Source: Flavobacterium sp. 9
GTDB taxonomy: Bacteria; Bacteroidota; Bacteroidia; Flavobacteriales; Flavobacteriaceae
Length of the DNA: 64,000 bases
Assembly: GCF_002754195.1 (NCBI RefSeq)
Contig: NZ_PEEU01000001.1
Location: 124,001-188,000 of the forward strand
Direction of reading: 5' to 3'
In this document: piece after piece, positions 63,477 through 64,000 of the stretch
How positions within the stretch are numbered: the first letter of the stretch is position 1
Layout of the letters: every line of letters starts with the position of its first letter
The notes under the pieces: generated by a model
The model's database searches: none
What the model saw: only the letters and a program-made list of their open reading frames with translations
What the model was told of the DNA's origin: nothing
Made by a program: the position numbers and the translations under genes

Positions 63477-63635
63477 TGTGCCTCTAGGCACATATCATCG
63501 GTAGAAAAAAAAATGGCGCAAAATTCGTTGGCGTGCCGTAGGTACGCATGATTAACGTTTTGATGCGTACCTACGGCACGCTATATTTATTTCGATTGAT
63601 GTTTTTTTTACCGATGATATGTACCTAACGGTACA
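63477..63635. repeat. Nested cruciform repeat, copy 3
   Basis: Outer arms TGTGCCTCTAGGCAC and GTACCTAACGGTACA, pairing segment ATATCATCGGTA against TACCGATGATAT, and inner stem GCGTGCCGTAGGTACGC against GCGTACCTACGGCACGC. The inner stem is nearly invariant, and the ATATCATC segment differs from the other copies but still pairs. Confidence 0.9.
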
Positions 63636-63819
63636 TTTTTATTGCAAATCTTGATTTGCTACGCATTTCTACGTTAAAACCTATTCACATCTTCACATAT
63701 TTACATATTTACAAATTCACATGATTTGTATTATTTTATTATTTCTTGATCTAGTTTAAGAAATTAGGCAATTTAATATTTGATCTTTGAAAATTAAACA
63801 CCCAATAAATTTACAATCA

Positions 63820-64000
63820 ATGAAAGATCAAGTTCTCCATCTACGAATTACATTGGCATTATCGGCAATTGACGATCTAATTCCTTCTTATATGCAAGTT
63901 GAAGAAGACAAAGCAATTTCTAACGGCAACGTTGCAATTTGTATTATTGACGAAGAAGGTATGGTTTATGGCCGAATGTACGGAAATGACAAAGCGCGTA
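63820..64000 (+). CDS. GlcG/HbpS-family protein, N-terminal part (cut by window edge)
   Basis: 60 residues from ATG at 63820 to the edge, no stop: MKDQVLHLRITLALSAIDDL, then SNGNVAICIIDEEGMVYGRMYGN. The pattern of a long first helix followed by the strand VAICIIDEEG is that of GlcG/HbpS (DUF336) proteins, which bind haem or small ligands in some species. Function here is not known. It is divergent from the second Crp/Fnr gene with about 560 bp of repeat-rich sequence between. Confidence 0.65.
   Translation, partial: MKDQVLHLRITLALSAIDDLIPSYMQVEEDKAISNGNVAICIIDEEGMVYGRMYGNDKAR

Overview
The window is chromosomal DNA from a Bacteroidota bacterium, almost certainly Flavobacterium or a close relative. 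The evidence is low GC content, no Shine-Dalgarno sequences, -7 elements of the form TAnnTTTG with an upstream TTG, SusC/SusD pairs, GldL/GldM, and proteins most like flavobacterial families. No rRNA, tRNA, CRISPR array, phage or insertion-sequence transposase was seen.

Region 1 (1-16.5 kb) is a detoxification and redox neighbourhood. A Crp/Fnr-type regulator precedes an operon of YceI, a tautomerase, an SDR, an NTF2-like protein and a nitronate monooxygenase (cut by the window start). A near-perfect CRP-type site lies before yceI. DoxX, two DUF1223 proteins flanking a LytTR/LytS two-component pair, Ohr/OsmC, an alpha/beta hydrolase, a cupin, two epoxide hydrolases, an unknown 248-residue protein, DUF2798 and an HxlR/SDR divergent pair follow. 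Five of these genes (doxX, the alpha/beta hydrolase, both epoxide hydrolases and the 248-residue protein) share one upstream module: two TGTC-type half-sites exactly 21 bp apart, the second starting 45-46 bp before a -7 element. That geometry is what an AraC-family activator would give and suggests an undescribed regulon.

Region 2 (16.8-26.7 kb) has a nucleoside-deoxyribosyltransferase/TIR-like protein. It is followed by a transport locus made of an ECF sigma factor, a FecR anti-sigma factor, SusC with an STN domain, SusD, and a two-domain PI-PLC-like/alkaline phosphatase that suggests a phospho-ester substrate.

Region 3 (27-36.3 kb) is a small sugar locus: GH97 and an aldose epimerase, divergent from an AraC regulator, an MFS sugar porter and a DUF5107-TPR protein.

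Region 4 (36.3-39.2 kb) is a gldL-gldM pair without gldK or gldN, with motor residues kept. gldM is broken by a frameshift and the pair is bracketed by near-identical 62-bp direct repeats.

Region 5 (39.2-62 kb) is a large exo-acting polysaccharide utilisation locus in two units: SusC-SusD-GH2-GH95-GH92 and GH27-like, sialate acetylesterase, GH36, then GntR and a sodium symporter. Both units begin with a TTG/-7 promoter followed at once by the same 30-bp box, the probable GntR operator.

The end (62-64 kb) holds a second Crp/Fnr regulator, dense palindromic repeats and the start of a GlcG/HbpS-family gene. Several families of intergenic hairpin repeats recur, including a three-copy nested palindrome whose arms covary between copies.
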